Below are positions 1 to 13,500 of a stretch of DNA of 64,000 nucleotides, one piece after another. The DNA comes from Pseudisothecium myosuroides (Eukaryota > Streptophyta > Bryopsida > Hypnales > Lembophyllaceae), in NCBI GenBank assembly GCA_951799445.1, contig OX637296.1, positions 1,054,001 to 1,118,000 of the forward strand. The letters run 5' to 3'. Position 1 is the first letter of the stretch. Every line of letters starts with the position of its first letter. The translations under genes and the position numbers were made by a program. The notes beneath the pieces were generated by a model, which was not told the origin of the DNA, made no database searches, and saw only the letters and a list, made by a program, of their open reading frames with translations.

Positions 1-882
1 ATAGAGTTGAAAACTATAAGGGATTATTGCGTTATGATTTTTGAAACACCACTATATAATTTAGACACATAGCGAAAGATTCATTCATTATTTCAGTAAT
101 TTGAAGGGATACTTCTGAAGTACCATTGCAAATGTGTAGGGAATCCAAAGAACCACATTAGAATCCAAATGAAAAACAATAGTCCCACGTACATACAATA
201 CAAGAAGCTATATATTTTGCTTTGACCACCTATAGTGTTTTTTTAAAAATAAAAATTAAGTTGACCAAAATACATTGAAAAAACCTTTGATTTGCTATTC
301 TAACGCAAAAATAAAATCTTAAATCTAATAAATCTAAGTACACTGACTACAACTAAAGGAACAACAATAGGTCATTCTACCTTAGTTAATCCGCCTAAAG
401 GTAGTCCTAAAGGACATAGCCCATGACCATATAGTCAAACTTAAAAGTTCTACACCATGTATCCTCCATTTTTTGTTATTTATGAATGAAATTGTTTGAT
501 TTTAATTTTTAAAGGTGAAATCACATGCAAATATGTGTTATTAATTTTTAGAATATTTTGTGAGAACTTCAAATTACCATGAATTTTTGAAGTGAAATTG
601 AAGAAATTTGATGTCAAATACAAAACATGCTTAGATAACTATAAATTTTAGAATAGAAGTGCATTATTTTGTAGGACATTATGGTATAAAGAAAATTCTT
701 GTGTTATTATATTTAGAAAAGTAATTATAGATCCTCAACTTCAAACTTCAATGAAATGCTTCTTTTAAGGATTTTTTTTAATGTTTTCGAGTGCATTAGA
801 AATTGAACTTTAGAGGCTTTGCATTCTTTGTTTTGCTCAAAAGCAATAGAAATCATTTTGAATGTCATAGTGAAGGTTTTAA
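1..882. other. AT-rich intergenic DNA, no gene seen
   Basis: I see no open frame with coding character, no RNA gene and no clear repeat unit here. The sequence is AT-rich and many short frames are closed by stops, as expected of intergenic plant DNA. Confidence 0.6.
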
Positions 883-1120
883 CCCCTAAACGTCACATGG
901 GACGTTTTTTAGATGGCAGTTTCCTGCAAGATTGGGTTCATCAAACCTTATAATGTTTACATCCGTACAATGGATTTTCCAAAAAATAGCAAATTTGCAC
1001 TCGTCAGGTTGTTGGCCACAAAGTTCTACGGTGAATGCAGTAACCAATCCAAATTCAAATTATGCAGCTTTTTCTAGAAAAGGCTCCATTTAGAGCTGTT
1101 TGGTCTGTGACGCTTAGGGG
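883..1120. mobile_element. piggyBac-like MITE 1 (TTAA target)
   Basis: A 238-bp segment has terminal inverted repeats CCCCTAAACGTCACA and, read from the other end, CCCCTAAGCGTCACA (14 of 15 identical). The left flank is TTAA (879-882) and the right flank is CTAA (1121-1124), which reads as one TTAA duplication with a single change. TTAA target sites and CCC-type ends are characteristic of the piggyBac superfamily. There is no coding capacity, so it would depend on a transposase elsewhere. The terminal motif CCCCTAAA recurs in the element at 25132-25806. Confidence 0.65.
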
Positions 1121-1371
1121 CTAAAGAAAAATAGTTCAAAATGTCAATTGAAATACATTGTGTAGTGTAACATTTTTTTGATAAATGATCCCATTTTAAG
1201 TTGAAATAAAAAACCAAATAATATGCCGTGGACTTAAGTCAATGATGTATACATGCTAGCATCCCAAAAATTGCACTCAACAACTCAAATGAAAATCATC
1301 CATTTTTCAATTCGGTGTTTGACCGTCCCAAAGACACAAAACGTCCTCAGCGTTCTTGCAGGGTACGTTAA

Positions 1372-1941
1372 CCCTGGAGCGCGCCGACGTCCATTTTCTG
1401 GACGATGAACAGATTCAGATCCTTGTTTCTGTCTCATTCCTGCTTGGATGAAAGTCATCCTAATTTTTGGTGATACTTGATCAAGTTGTTGTCCTATCCA
1501 TCGGTTGGATTGGGTGTTACTAGAACATATTACATTTCTAAAATTACAAATGCGGAAGTATGTCAAGTGGTCAATTTGCATTGACTTCAGTTCAAAACTA
1601 GATGTGCAAAAATGAGGTCAAAGATGTAAAGGTCACAAAAATTTCAAAAAATCACCATATGAAGAGAACCTTATTTCCAATCCATTCCAACAAGTTTTAC
1701 TCAAAAAATGATAATATTTTACTTGTAATTGAATTTAGAAGGAATTCTGAAATTTTCTTTTCAAAATTTATAGAAAAAGATTGGTAATAGCATTAGTAGA
1801 TCTAACCGTACAGATAGAATTTAAAAATCAAAATCTACAGCTTTCGTTTGTATACCAATTCCAAAATATTCTTCCAAATTGTAGTTTATAATGGTTTTTC
1901 TCAAATTGTCAATTTTGGAGATGAATCCAGACGCTCCAGGG
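1372..1941. mobile_element. piggyBac-like MITE 2 (TTAA target)
   Basis: A 570-bp segment is bounded by perfect 10-bp inverted repeats, CCCTGGAGCG at the left and CGCTCCAGGG at the right. It is flanked exactly by TTAA on both sides (1368-1371 and 1942-1945). Ends beginning CCC next to TTAA match the known piggyBac arrangement. The interior is non-coding and AT-rich. Its inner sequence differs from the other two TTAA elements, so it is probably a separate subfamily. Confidence 0.7.
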
Positions 1942-2019
1942 TTAATGCTATCACTGAGTAAGTTACGATGTCACTTAACTTAACTTCTTATTACTATTAC
2001 TACATACTGTTCCGCCTGA

Positions 2020-2720
2020 GGAGTCTCCTCTTTTCTCTCCTTCCTTTCATTTCCTTTCATTTCCTTGTCTCCTTGCCTCCCTTCTCCTTCCTCCTTCCTT
2101 GCAGCCCTTGCTGTATCTGTTGCTCCTCGGGCTGCTTCAATTGTGCTCCTGCTGCTCCCCCTCTTCAGATAAAATTCTCTCTCACGGGCAACGGTTCATG
2201 CATTTCCTTCTCGACTAGGGTTTGCAGGGGGCAGGTGCTGAGGTCGGGCGCAGCATGGCACGTCGATTGCCTGGGAGGTCGAGGGAGGGCGTGCTGAGGA
2301 TCGGCAGCATGGCACGCTGACCACGATCGCTGGAGAGGCGAGGATGAAGGGGGTGGGGCCACAGCCGCACAGGAGGAAAGAAGAAGAAGAAGAAGAAGAA
2401 GCGTCGGAACTCGGAAGAAGAAGAGGAGGAGGAGGATAGGACCGGTATGCTGCGGCTTCCGGGGGCGGTAGGCGGTAGGATTGCCTGTGGGGAGGACAGC
2501 GGAATTGAACAGCTGGCCTCTGCATGGCCTCGAAAGGGGCCAGAGTAAATTCTGGTGAAGCAGGGAGGTTCAATTTGCGTATTGGAGTGAGTAAGCAAGG
2601 GAAGAGCACGCGAGAGGAGGAGGAGGAGGAGGAAGAAGTAGAAGAAGAAGAAGAAGAAGGAGAAGCAGAGGAGAAGGAGAAGAAGAGATGGAAGAGATGA
2701 GGACGAGGCAGATTGTGTAC
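2020..2720 (+). promoter_or_regulatory. CT-rich then GA-rich leader upstream of VPS13
   Basis: A pyrimidine-rich run (TTTCCTTTCATTTCC-type, about 2030-2110) is followed by GAA/GGA trinucleotide runs near 2380-2440 and 2615-2695. CT and GA tracts around transcription starts are common in plants. The start site itself cannot be located from sequence. Open frames on either strand here are products of the simple repeats and are not called as genes. Confidence 0.4.
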
Positions 2721-2852
2721 TGTTCAGTTACGCTTAATTAATGTTGGTGAGGAATGAAAAGGTTGGGCTGGGTTAGAAGGCGCGGATATATTTGGCAAAG
2801 ACAGCAATAGAGAGCAGATGCAATTGAGGAAGGAACGCAGAGACCGCTGGCA

Positions 2853-4595
2853 ATGTTGGGGAGTGTGGTGTACCAGGTGCTGGCGGGCTACCTGGGTCAC
2901 TATGTCAAAGACATGCAGCGGGAGCAATTCCGGATTGGCCTCTGGAGTGGTAGACTTCTTTCGTTCTTCTACTCCCTCGAGAATTCGGAGAGAAACAAGG
3001 GTTTAGCTTAGAATTCGTCATGGCCAACTGGCAGTGGGTTGGGGGCGATTGAGAGGGAATTCGGTCCACTGTGACGTCAATCGGAAAGGACGATAATCTC
3101 GTGTCCGCTTTGTTGTGCGTATTGCTCAGTAGGGACAAACCTGGCCATCACAATGTGGGTGTCAAGTGGGAGCTTCAGGTTTAGAATGTTGGAAATCGAA
3201 AGAGATTTCCTTACGTTGTAAAGGCTGTCTGCACAGGGATTCGTGTTGTTCTGTTTCTTTTCGAATGGAGGGTGTGTAGAGTAGGAAGCAGCTTTTTTAA
3301 TCAAAAAAACCCAAGGTGCAGAGTAGAACCAGTCGACTTTGTGATGTCATGTGAACGAGGTAGTAGAGCCATCTCATATCACAAAGAGTTACTGCCCAAC
3401 AACCCTAATTGTTCTGTCCTACTTGTCGTCGGTCCCGCTTCTGGTTTCGTAGTTATCTATTGAACTTGCATTGAAAGCTGAAGGGGAAGTTTTCATGAAT
3501 ACGATTGACAGATGAAGTCTACATTTTCTGATGTATCAGAAGCCAAACCTCAAGAGTAGTTTGGTTGGGAATATAGTGAGTAGTAGGTACTGGTCTTGGG
3601 TATCCTTAAAACCCTTCCGCAGTAGATGAGATGTCGTATTACATGATGTGGTTGATCTCCTCATATGCATCTTAATTCAGTAGACATTGCAATTGTTAGT
3701 AGACATGTCACTGTTCTGGTCTCCATAGCTTAGGGTTCATCATTGCCGTGCAAAATTTCTTGAAAGCGGTTGGTCTCAGAATGGATTTGGAGCTATTTTC
3801 GGATGAATATGACGACGTCTGCGATGTTTTTTTTTTGACGTGCACACATCTAGAGGGGAAGCAAACTCAAAGCATTGAAGTACCGTTAGCTGTCGTGGGT
3901 GCAGGAGAGGTTCTTCTGGAAAATGTGGATTTGCGACTGGAGGCCTTTGACTCCTTACAGCTTCCGTTGAGTATTAAGCAAGGCATGCAGCTGGTCTATA
4001 CACTGTATATTATCCTTTTTCTAAGTGGTAACTGTTGTTTGGCGAGGCTTGAATTGAGAAATAGGCTTGAAGCAACTCGAATCTGACGATGATCAGACTT
4101 CTCACCAACTTGACTGATAATTTTTGCTGCAGCTTCAATTGGGAAACTCAGGATTCTTGTTCCATGGAAAAAGCTGGGATGGGAACCCATTCTGATATCT
4201 CTTGAAGACGTTACTATTCGTGCTGGTCCTCAGGATGACGGAGGGGTGTGTTTGCTTGCTTTATAAACATATTAGGAGCATTTCTTATACTCCCTCCTTC
4301 CCGAAATAAGTGTCCGCATTGAAATTCATATTTATTTATGTCCGCTTCGCAACTGTCCCATTCTTGTATTTCTGACTTCATTGTTTACTGTTTTGGTGGC
4401 TTCTTGACATTCTTGTTGACTTGAATCTGCTGCCTCAGCTGATTGTTGACTATTTTTGAGGTTTGGCTTCTGACGAAAGTCACACCGTACTTTGATTCCA
4501 GTGGGACGCTGAGGCATCTGAGAGGAGAGAGTTGGCTGCCAAGAAAGCTGCTTTGGCGTCGGCAGAGATTGCGAAGTTCTCAAAATGTGTCTCTG
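2853..4595 (+). other. VPS13: VPS13 N-terminal chorein domain exons
   Basis: The first four exons encode the chorein-N hallmark. It begins MLGSVVYQVLAGYLG, continues with a segment containing RIGLWSG joined to EVLLENVDLRLEAFDSLQLP, and then LRILVPWKKLGWEPILISLEDV. This is the conserved entry of the lipid channel in VPS13 and ATG2. The motif WDAEASERRELAAKKAALA that follows is typical of plant VPS13, where the first lobe is followed by a basic helix. Confidence 0.9.
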
Positions 4596-7500
4596 GTATG
4601 CCCAAGGAGTGATGTTTCAGTACAATTGTGGATCTCGTGCCTTGATATGCCATCTGAGTTGTTTGGGTAGGAATATTACGTTTTATCATTCTAGATCATG
4701 CAACGGTGTTCAGTTTAATCCAGTCACAATTTACGTTACATCTCATGAATATTCTGCTTTGTGGGGGTGTTCTTTTATCGTTTGACAAGAAGTGCTTTTA
4801 CCCTCGTTACCTTCGAAGGTAATTCTATCCTTTTTGCCATTTTAATTGAAATTTTTCTATCTCCCCTATCTCTGATATACCTGTATACTGACAGAGACGA
4901 AGTCGGGGCAGTCTTTCTTGTCCAATTTCTTCGGAAAGGTATGATGGCTTGGCTTTGATTTTTTATATGTACTGATTTTATTTGATACGCCCGACATCTT
5001 GGTGAATGTATGGACTTCGTTAATCTTAAAATAATGAGTGCTGCTGAACAGATTGTTGACAACGTGCAAGTCGCTGTGAGAAATGTGCACATTCAGTACA
5101 TGGACAAGAAAACTGATCCGGAGGTATTTTTTTGTGACCCATCCTTGGTATAAACGTTCAAGCGAGTCTCATGCTGTAAGATTCAGTAAAGGGGTTTCTA
5201 TGAAGGGGAATCTTGGATTTTAGTCCTCACTGAGGGCTATATTCTTGTGTGGTTGTGAGTTCTAATCTTGCGTTTCCTTTCGAGTTGCTGTGAAAATCTC
5301 TGGTTTTTGGAAATGACTCTTGTAGCAATCAAAGTTTCTATAGTGTTAAGGTCTGTTATTGTGTGTTCATGTCTTTGACGCACTGACCTCTGAATAATTT
5401 TGCGCTGGTTTCTTACTGTTTTGTCGCTGCTGATTCCCTTACCATGGATGGTTTCGGAATTAGACACTGTTGATATAAATTTTTTTGTCATGGATGTATA
5501 CAGGTGATGTTTCTGGTTGGATTAACGTTGTCAGCACTAACAGTCAGCACCAGTGATGCATCCTTTGCAGGGTATGTTGCTTTTTCTGCAGAACGTTCAC
5601 AGTGCATTATCAACTTTTACCCGTGCATGCCACAATTTGGATTCAAACATGAAACTAAATAACATTATCCGGTCATCCTCACTTTTTCTTTTGTAGTGTA
5701 TTGATGGATAATTGTGCTGGTCGAAAATATTGTGTAATGTGCTATTTTTTTGATGACCAACATGTGTGATCCTAGATCTACGGGAGGTGGAAAGATTAGA
5801 GGCAGTCAAGAACACAAAGTGGTTGAGGTAAAGCAGCTAGCACTATATTGGAATCCACAGAGTCATCCCTTGGGTGCCTCTTTGGAGGCAAAGGCTAATC
5901 AGATCATCAGCGTTCTAAAAAGGGAGGAAGACACTCCTGGCAAAGTTGTCTACTTACTGCGTCCAACAGATGTGACTCTGAAGCTCCTGGTACTCATTTT
6001 ACTTCTGCAAATTTAATCTTCGTTTTGTTTCGAAATGAGGTTGTCTAGGTGCGTCTTCTTTGTAGAGTATGCATTTCAAGATTGTGAGACTTGATTTGGT
6101 CTTTTCTTAATCACAGAATCACTAATCACGACCAGAGTTGGTTGAGTGTTATATATTAAGTTTACAGACAATAGATTGTACCCCAATTACTCTGTAGCAT
6201 GTAGACTTCACTAACCTGCTCAGTATATTTAATAGGCAGTGACGTTGAAGAGATCTTCCAATTGATTGGTGCTATAGTCAGGCAAGGAATAAGGTTTCAC
6301 TGTACATTAACCACTTCAGTGGCAAGGTTGTGTCGGTGTCCGTTCTTATTATGATTGATTTTTTTGCATAGCTGAACAAAAATATGATGGGGGAGGATGG
6401 GTCCGCACAGTATGCTGTTGTCATCAATGTGGATGATCTGGTGAGAGGTTTTATCAACATCTGAGGTTCTTGTTTTTTGTGCATAAAGGTTTTAGCTTGA
6501 AATACTTTTTACGGAAATAATTCTTGCTTTTGTATGGTCTTGACTGTAGTTTGTGCTTTACTACTTGGACTTTTTCAGATTCTCTTGATTCTGAATGTTG
6601 TGCATGCTGTTCTTGATCATTTCTTTCAACCATTAGGTTGTTGTTGATCTATTATGCTGCCATCGTTTGACAGTGATATTATGTTTTTTCCAGTGTAATC
6701 CTTGTTTCGAGCTTATATATATATATTGAGCTTCTTGTCTTGATTCAATTCATGAGTTATCCAGCATTATGGTATTGAAATCGTGTCTTACTTTTTCTTG
6801 GGTTATTAAAGCTATAGTTGGGGGTGTCGGTTGTTGCTGCAGTCTCTCGCTTTGGAAGACTTGCAACTTCGAGGAATGCTTTTACTATTCGATGCGATCT
6901 CCATTACAAGAGCAAGAGAAAAGTAATGATGTTGAAATCTCTCCGAGAGATCTTTTTATTTTAGGACACATGGAGTTTCTTGAAACTCTATTATCTTTCT
7001 AGTTTTTGGATACTCCTGGAAGCGAGCACTTGCAGGCCATCGGTCTTTCATTGTCTCAGATGCACAGCTTGAATTTTGGATGCTAGATATGTTAGGTCGA
7101 TTATTATGTGTTTTGTAGTGAGTTTATTATGTCGCATAGCCCTTTACAAATGCTGTGATTGACTGCTGTACTGGCTTTTTGTTTTTTTTAATCGATTTAA
7201 ATTGATGAATGTATATATTCTTTGAGGTGCAGGTATGGGAGATTTCGACCACAAGCAAGTGAAGGACAAGATGGGACAAATACGAAATGGAAAAGATGCC
7301 TTTGGCAATATGCTATTGACGCGGTTTTGTCAGATGTTCGTAAAACTCTTTGGAGACGATCCCTTGGTTATCTTGTCTGGCGAAGGTAATTGCTTCTGCT
7401 CGCAGTCTACTAAATCTTCCACACAGTATGATCTTCTTAAAGTAATTTAAAACTGCGTCTAATTTTGGGTCATTCTTGAGCTTTGCCTCGTGAATTTTCC

Positions 7501-10500
7501 AAGCCTGGTCTGTGCCAGATGAATCCTTGAATTAATATCGGGTGAATTCTTGTTGAATTTCATGGTCAAGGGATTTTTCTAAAGAGAATTGAAAATGGTC
7601 TGCCGAGATATTGCAGGGCATACCGTGAGCGATATGTGAATCTGTACATTGACAAGCTCGAGAACTTGCAGCGTGGACAGGTTTGTCAATAGTCTGCTCT
7701 GACAAACATACGTAGTGATTTTCAGCATATTTGTGTGAGTAGTTAATGGACCTGTGCTATGCATTCTTGTAACTAGTGAATGCCAAGCAGCAATCATATA
7801 TTACTTATCATAGTGTATCATCTTTACCGTGCTGATGAAATACAAACAGATGTTTGGCACGACCATTGTAAACACTGACAAAGTATAGTTTGTTTTGTGT
7901 CTTCTTGATTTGGGCTCATTTAGATCAGGAAGATTTAAGATGACGCTGATAATTGTCCTTGTATTTAAACTATCTTTGCATGAGGTGTAATGTAGCCTTC
8001 TGGGGAGGAGGAGTCTGCGGAGTTGGAAGAGATTGAGAGACAATTTGAAATGGACGAAATCCTTTTCTTCAGATCGTTAGCTGAGAGAGAGATGCCTCTT
8101 GAGGTAAGCGTTCTCCACAGCACTGAGATATTTTCTTGTTGGAGCTCTTCTGTAAGGTCATCACTTTTTCTAGGGTGCTAACTTGATGGTTGAGGTCTAA
8201 TATATTATTGTAACAATGCTTAGGTTGATTTAGCAAGCCAAATCAGTCATTGGGGTCATGAAGAGATCGTCATCTTTTTATATATGTCCATGTGCTTGAT
8301 GAAATTTGTCTTGGCTTTACAATATGTCTTGGCTTGTCTTTCCGGAACTTTATCTAAGAAATTTGTCGCCAGGATATCTTTGGAAATGCAGCAATACTTG
8401 AGGATGAAAGCGGTGGTGGAGCAGAGGCTCCGACTGCAGAAGACCTCCTTACACCTGAACCTGTCCTTCAACAGAAGGGTTGGCTCAATTGGCTTTCGCT
8501 GGGCTTGCTCGGTGCAGCTGAAAGCCCTGATGTAGGACAGATATTTCCTCAGGAAATTATCAAGGTAAGACGAACCGCTCTGTTTGGGAAAGAGAGTAAT
8601 CATTCTTCTTCCTTCAGATCATGTGCAAGTGTTTCAGATTTTCGGATGAGGAAATGATGTTGTTTGAACTTCAGGATCTCTATGAAGCTGCTAAACTTCA
8701 CCCAATGCCAATGTTGGAGAGTGGGGAGTCATCCAAAGGCCAGTGTCATCTCGCTATTACATTGCATGTTGGAGAACTTCTTGGAAGTCTACACAGCTCG
8801 TGAGTTCATCTTCTGGTTGACGAATCATTTTTAATTGTCTTTCTGTTGTCTTCTTGGTCTGTATTCTTTTTGAGGTTTGTAGTTTCAGCATGTGACGAGA
8901 ACACTTGGGGCTTTCATATATGCATCTTAGGTTGCCGACTTTATTCATCAAACTTGAATTTTTTGAGTAGTTATCCGACAAAGACATTCTGTGATACTCC
9001 TATTAGTTTGAGGGAGATAAGGTGCCCGCATTTACATCTTCCACATTACAGTTGTCAATGAAGCGAACTAACGTATCGTCATCCTTCCACAGGAATCTGG
9101 GTCAAGATATATTAAATGTATCAGTTCAAGGCATTGCTATGACCGCTCAGATGTGGACTGAGAAGACAACTGTGTCAGTGATGGTCCGCACGCTTGAGGC
9201 TGTGGACCTGTGCACACCTGGCACTCGATACCCTCGGATCCTAGCTCCTTGGGTACGCTTTTTTTTATTTTGTTTGAATTGATGCTTGAACTTTCTGGTG
9301 CTGCAGTTAATTATCAGAACAGCTCGAAATATGTATGACTCTGTAAAGAGAATATTTGATATTCTGGATTTCAAATCGATGCAGAGACTTATTATCTGAT
9401 TTCGCCACATGCATATGGCCACATGTATATGGTTGTGCGTTTTTTGGGGGAATGAATACTTAGATGTTGGATTACAAACGTACTGAAGTAAGTACTTGTA
9501 GGGGAAGCTTACACCCCGGGCATCGCAACGAAAGCCTGCACGACGTAGCTATGCTGAGGCACTGGCTGGCAGTGGATTGGTGCGTAGTGTCAGTGACGGC
9601 AGTATGTCAACCTTACAAGGAAGTTTAGCGTCTGATGAAGACGGGTCAATTGGCGAAAAATCTGAGCCACTGCTGCGTTTGGAGTTGGAGTTGCAGCCAA
9701 AGAGGAGTGATCATGATCTCACTATCACTGTATGTAATTTCTACTGTTCATTCTATGTGTATTTTATTCTTTAACGTTCCCACTCAATTATTTGAATTCC
9801 TTACTAGGAACGTTCACATCCTCTGCCAACGGGATTGGATTATATATGTACTTGAATCGATGACCATTAATTTGATCTCTTGTATAGCTTATGTAGGTAA
9901 AAGTCTTGTTATGAGCTGATGGGACTGGCTGCAGACTTTTAATTTCTGTTGGGTTTTCGCTCAGGTGGTACTGCAACCTGTTGAATTTGTCTACAGCGAA
10001 ACACTTATCAAGCATACATCTTTATTTTTCTCCTTTCCAGCGTCTCAAGAGGTTCTCAATGATCAGGTCCGATTGTACGAAAATTTGTATTCATGCTGCT
10101 TGGATATCATATTTTTTTTCGAACATCTCGATTGGACGATAATATTGAAGTCAGATCATACGATTATATTACGGAGGATTGATGATTTTATGGTTTGCTG
10201 TTATCCTTTCCTTCTAGTTGGGATTCGGCTACAAGTAGAATAATTTACACACGGGTAATTTTAATTACTGGCGGTCGTTTGTCTTGATGAACGAAAAGCT
10301 GAACTGTAGCTTTTTGTTTGAAGGTACGTCTTGAGGCTACGTTGGTATATCTTATTTACACGAACAGTTGTGTTTTTTGATTTGCAGGTGGATTCAGCTT
10401 TGAAGAAATTGGAAGATGTAGCAGTCACAAACTTCAAGTAATGGCTTAACCATTCTAACTACGTCTAAACTGAGTATTTTTAGAGAGTTGTTTCTATTTA

Positions 10501-13500
10501 GCTAATAGGTTGACGAATCTGACATGTCTTCTTGGTGTTCAATGGCACTTTCCCATTTTTGACAGCTATCCTTGACTTCTTGCTTGAGACCTTAAACATA
10601 CGCCAAGTGGCTTTAATATCTCTAACGAAGTCTTTTTTGTCGCTAGGCACAAGGTAGTCGAGAGGAAGCGCTTGAGACTATTATTAGACATCAGGAAGCC
10701 GAATTTCCTGTTTCCAGAAAGCAGCTTGACTTCAAATGGGATTCTCATGGTATATATCCTTTCCTTAATCTCTTTTAATTTCAATCGTCGGCCTATTGTG
10801 AAGTATCGTTTGACACGTCCTGATACTCATCGATTTGAAACTTAACGACATTGTGAGGAGACCTTGGTAGAGTATTTTGTGGTTGTTTACATTCTGGTTA
10901 TTGAATAACCGCTGGTAATGAAATATTGGTGTATTTATTGAGATGAAGGTGGATGCTGTTGAATGCTTGATGATTCTTTAGTGAATATTATCATAGTTAA
11001 ATGAGACTCGGGATAGTGTTGACATTCATGAGTTTGTGTGGCATTTAATGGGTTGACCTTTGTTCTTGTTGATGGTGTGGGTTGCAGATTCTTGCGGTAG
11101 ACTCAATCATCCTTGCTTCACAAGAATTGCGGTATGCCTTAGAAGATGCATCTTCTAAGGGACTTTCTAGGACTGCCGTCCTTCGGAGGCATATTGGAAT
11201 TAAGCATGGGATATTTCCGAGTATTCAGGTATGTATCTTTCATCAGCAATGCAATACTGCAATTCACATGGATGCAGGTGACGAGGTCTCTGTACGGAGG
11301 TGGGGGAGCATTAGTTGCTTCACTTTGTTTATGTTAAGACGATTGTGAGCTTTAATGGTTTGAAGATGATCGTTATAGTCTTGGATGTGATCAATGTGTT
11401 TGATGTAAAATCTTTCTTTACGACCATGAAACTCCACTACAATCCTGTATTTTTGCTACTTGGCATGCTGAAAGTTAGAAGTTCCCAACCGTTGTTGCGA
11501 GTGCTCAAGGTGTTGTAGATGTCAATGGATGTTTGAGATGAGTATGCGATCCCACAGTGGGAATGTATGTATCGTACTCTACGATACATGCCTGTGGTGC
11601 CGTTAACCACAAATGTAGTTGTAGAAGCTATGAGTCATCAGGTCATCGAAGGTGCGAGGAAAACCAAAAATCCACTGGGTTTTTTCGTTGAGCGTCTGGC
11701 AACGAGTGTATCCTTTCTGAATTTTTTTATCTTACTTCATGTGAAGCTTACATTTTTGTATTATTCCAATTGAATGTTTCAGGGGCAATATGGCCGCAGC
11801 CAAGATGCTGCAGACATCCCCCTTGACAAGTACGGGCATTATGATCGCTTTCAGCTGAGGCTGGCAGGTGCACAGGTAGTATTTTGTGTAGAATTTTTCC
11901 TATGTAGTTGCTTCCCTTTCTTTTCTACATGTAACAATACCATTGGCACTCTAGGCTCGTTCTTATTTATTCGATTGTTAGGTTTTGATATTTATCCCAT
12001 CTTGATTCGTCCGATTTCCTTTATTGCAGGTCCTTATTTCTGGAAACTCTGGTGATTGGCATGAAACTTTAAACAGTCATGAATCAGACATGGAGTGGCA
12101 TCTGGTTAAACGTTTTAATTTGCAAGTTGCAATTGACATCTGCATCAAGGAGGACCTTTTTCTTCCTCGGCTGAAGGTGGATAGCACGTGATCTTTTATC
12201 TGGAGCACATCCTTATATGCCGTAGTCCTGTAGTTTGCTTCGACTAGTTTCAACCTTGTGCCCTCGTTCTCCGTTGAGTCTGCTTGACCTCTTTTATTGT
12301 TTGACAGATACATGGGAACTTGCCAGCCTTACGGCTTCATTTCTCTTTAGGGAAGTGCAGAGCAGTCAACGATCTTCTTTCCAAACTTCTCGAGGGTGGT
12401 CAATTGCGCAAGGGTGCTATGGACATTAGTGCATCTCAAAGACCTTCTCATGTGAGTACATATAGTTTTCACGTAGAATCAGCTATCGTGGTTTGTGCCA
12501 CAATCCTCTACGGAAGAAAGTTGAATTTTTCTTATTTCCCTTCTCAAAAGTTGCACCCAGATCATAGATGTAATTTACCATTTGCTATTCGTATGCTTCG
12601 AATTCACAGCATACTTGTGTCCTGCATTCTCCCCACAGGTTGCCGAAGAGAATACTTTGTTCACCTGGGAGATGAGCTTAAAGCTGAAGGTCGTTACTGT
12701 GGAGCTGTCCTTGGATGGTGAACGGCATGATGCCCCGACACAGATGGAGAAGAAGACTTTGGTTGCACAAGGACAAGAGATGAACGTCATGTGAGTTGTT
12801 GATAGTTAAATTGTCATTTGAACAATCGGTGTTGACTGGGATATAGTACCGTAGGGGTTGAGAGGTTTGTCATATAACCAACAAGCTTAACAATTTTTAC
12901 GTGTACTAGCAATCCACTCTAATTTTGTGAAGTCTTTTAGTTGTATTTTTTTCAATGATTTTTTTCGCTGCAGATGCGTACAACGATCGTCACATGCAGA
13001 CCTGGAGCTTCTCGTGAAGACGGTACATGTGGAGGATGGTAGTGAATTAGCAACCAGTCCTTTCCGATATTTATTATATTGTGCAGGGTGTCATCGATCC
13101 ATTTCCCCTCGTCCGCCGATTGTTGATACAAAACCCACTGTATCAAGACCAGAAGGGTCATCCGAGGAGAAGTACGCGGTCTGCTTGAAAATGGTTGTGG
13201 GTGGACCGACGGGTGTGCCCAAATTGGGAGTTATGGCTGCTCTGCATGGTCTCGAGTTTCATATCAATCCGAAAGTTTTTCGAGCGTTGCATGCCTTCGC
13301 TTTGGCAGCAACTACTCCAAAGGCTTCAGCGTCTTCCGGAGTTGCACTAAACTTAAGTGCTATCAGTGATGCGTTTCCTAATGGCTTTGCTCCTGATATT
13401 CATTCCTCAGATGACAATTATATGGATGGCGAGGAAACTGTACTTCGCTCAGTCTTTTCAGGTCTGCCGATTAAATCACCAGTGTATAATCGAATGCAAG

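Noticed and set aside
2165..2609. Minus-strand frames with Ser/Pro-rich products upstream of VPS13.
   Set aside because: Simple GAA/GGA repeats create open frames on the opposite strand; no domain or splice support.
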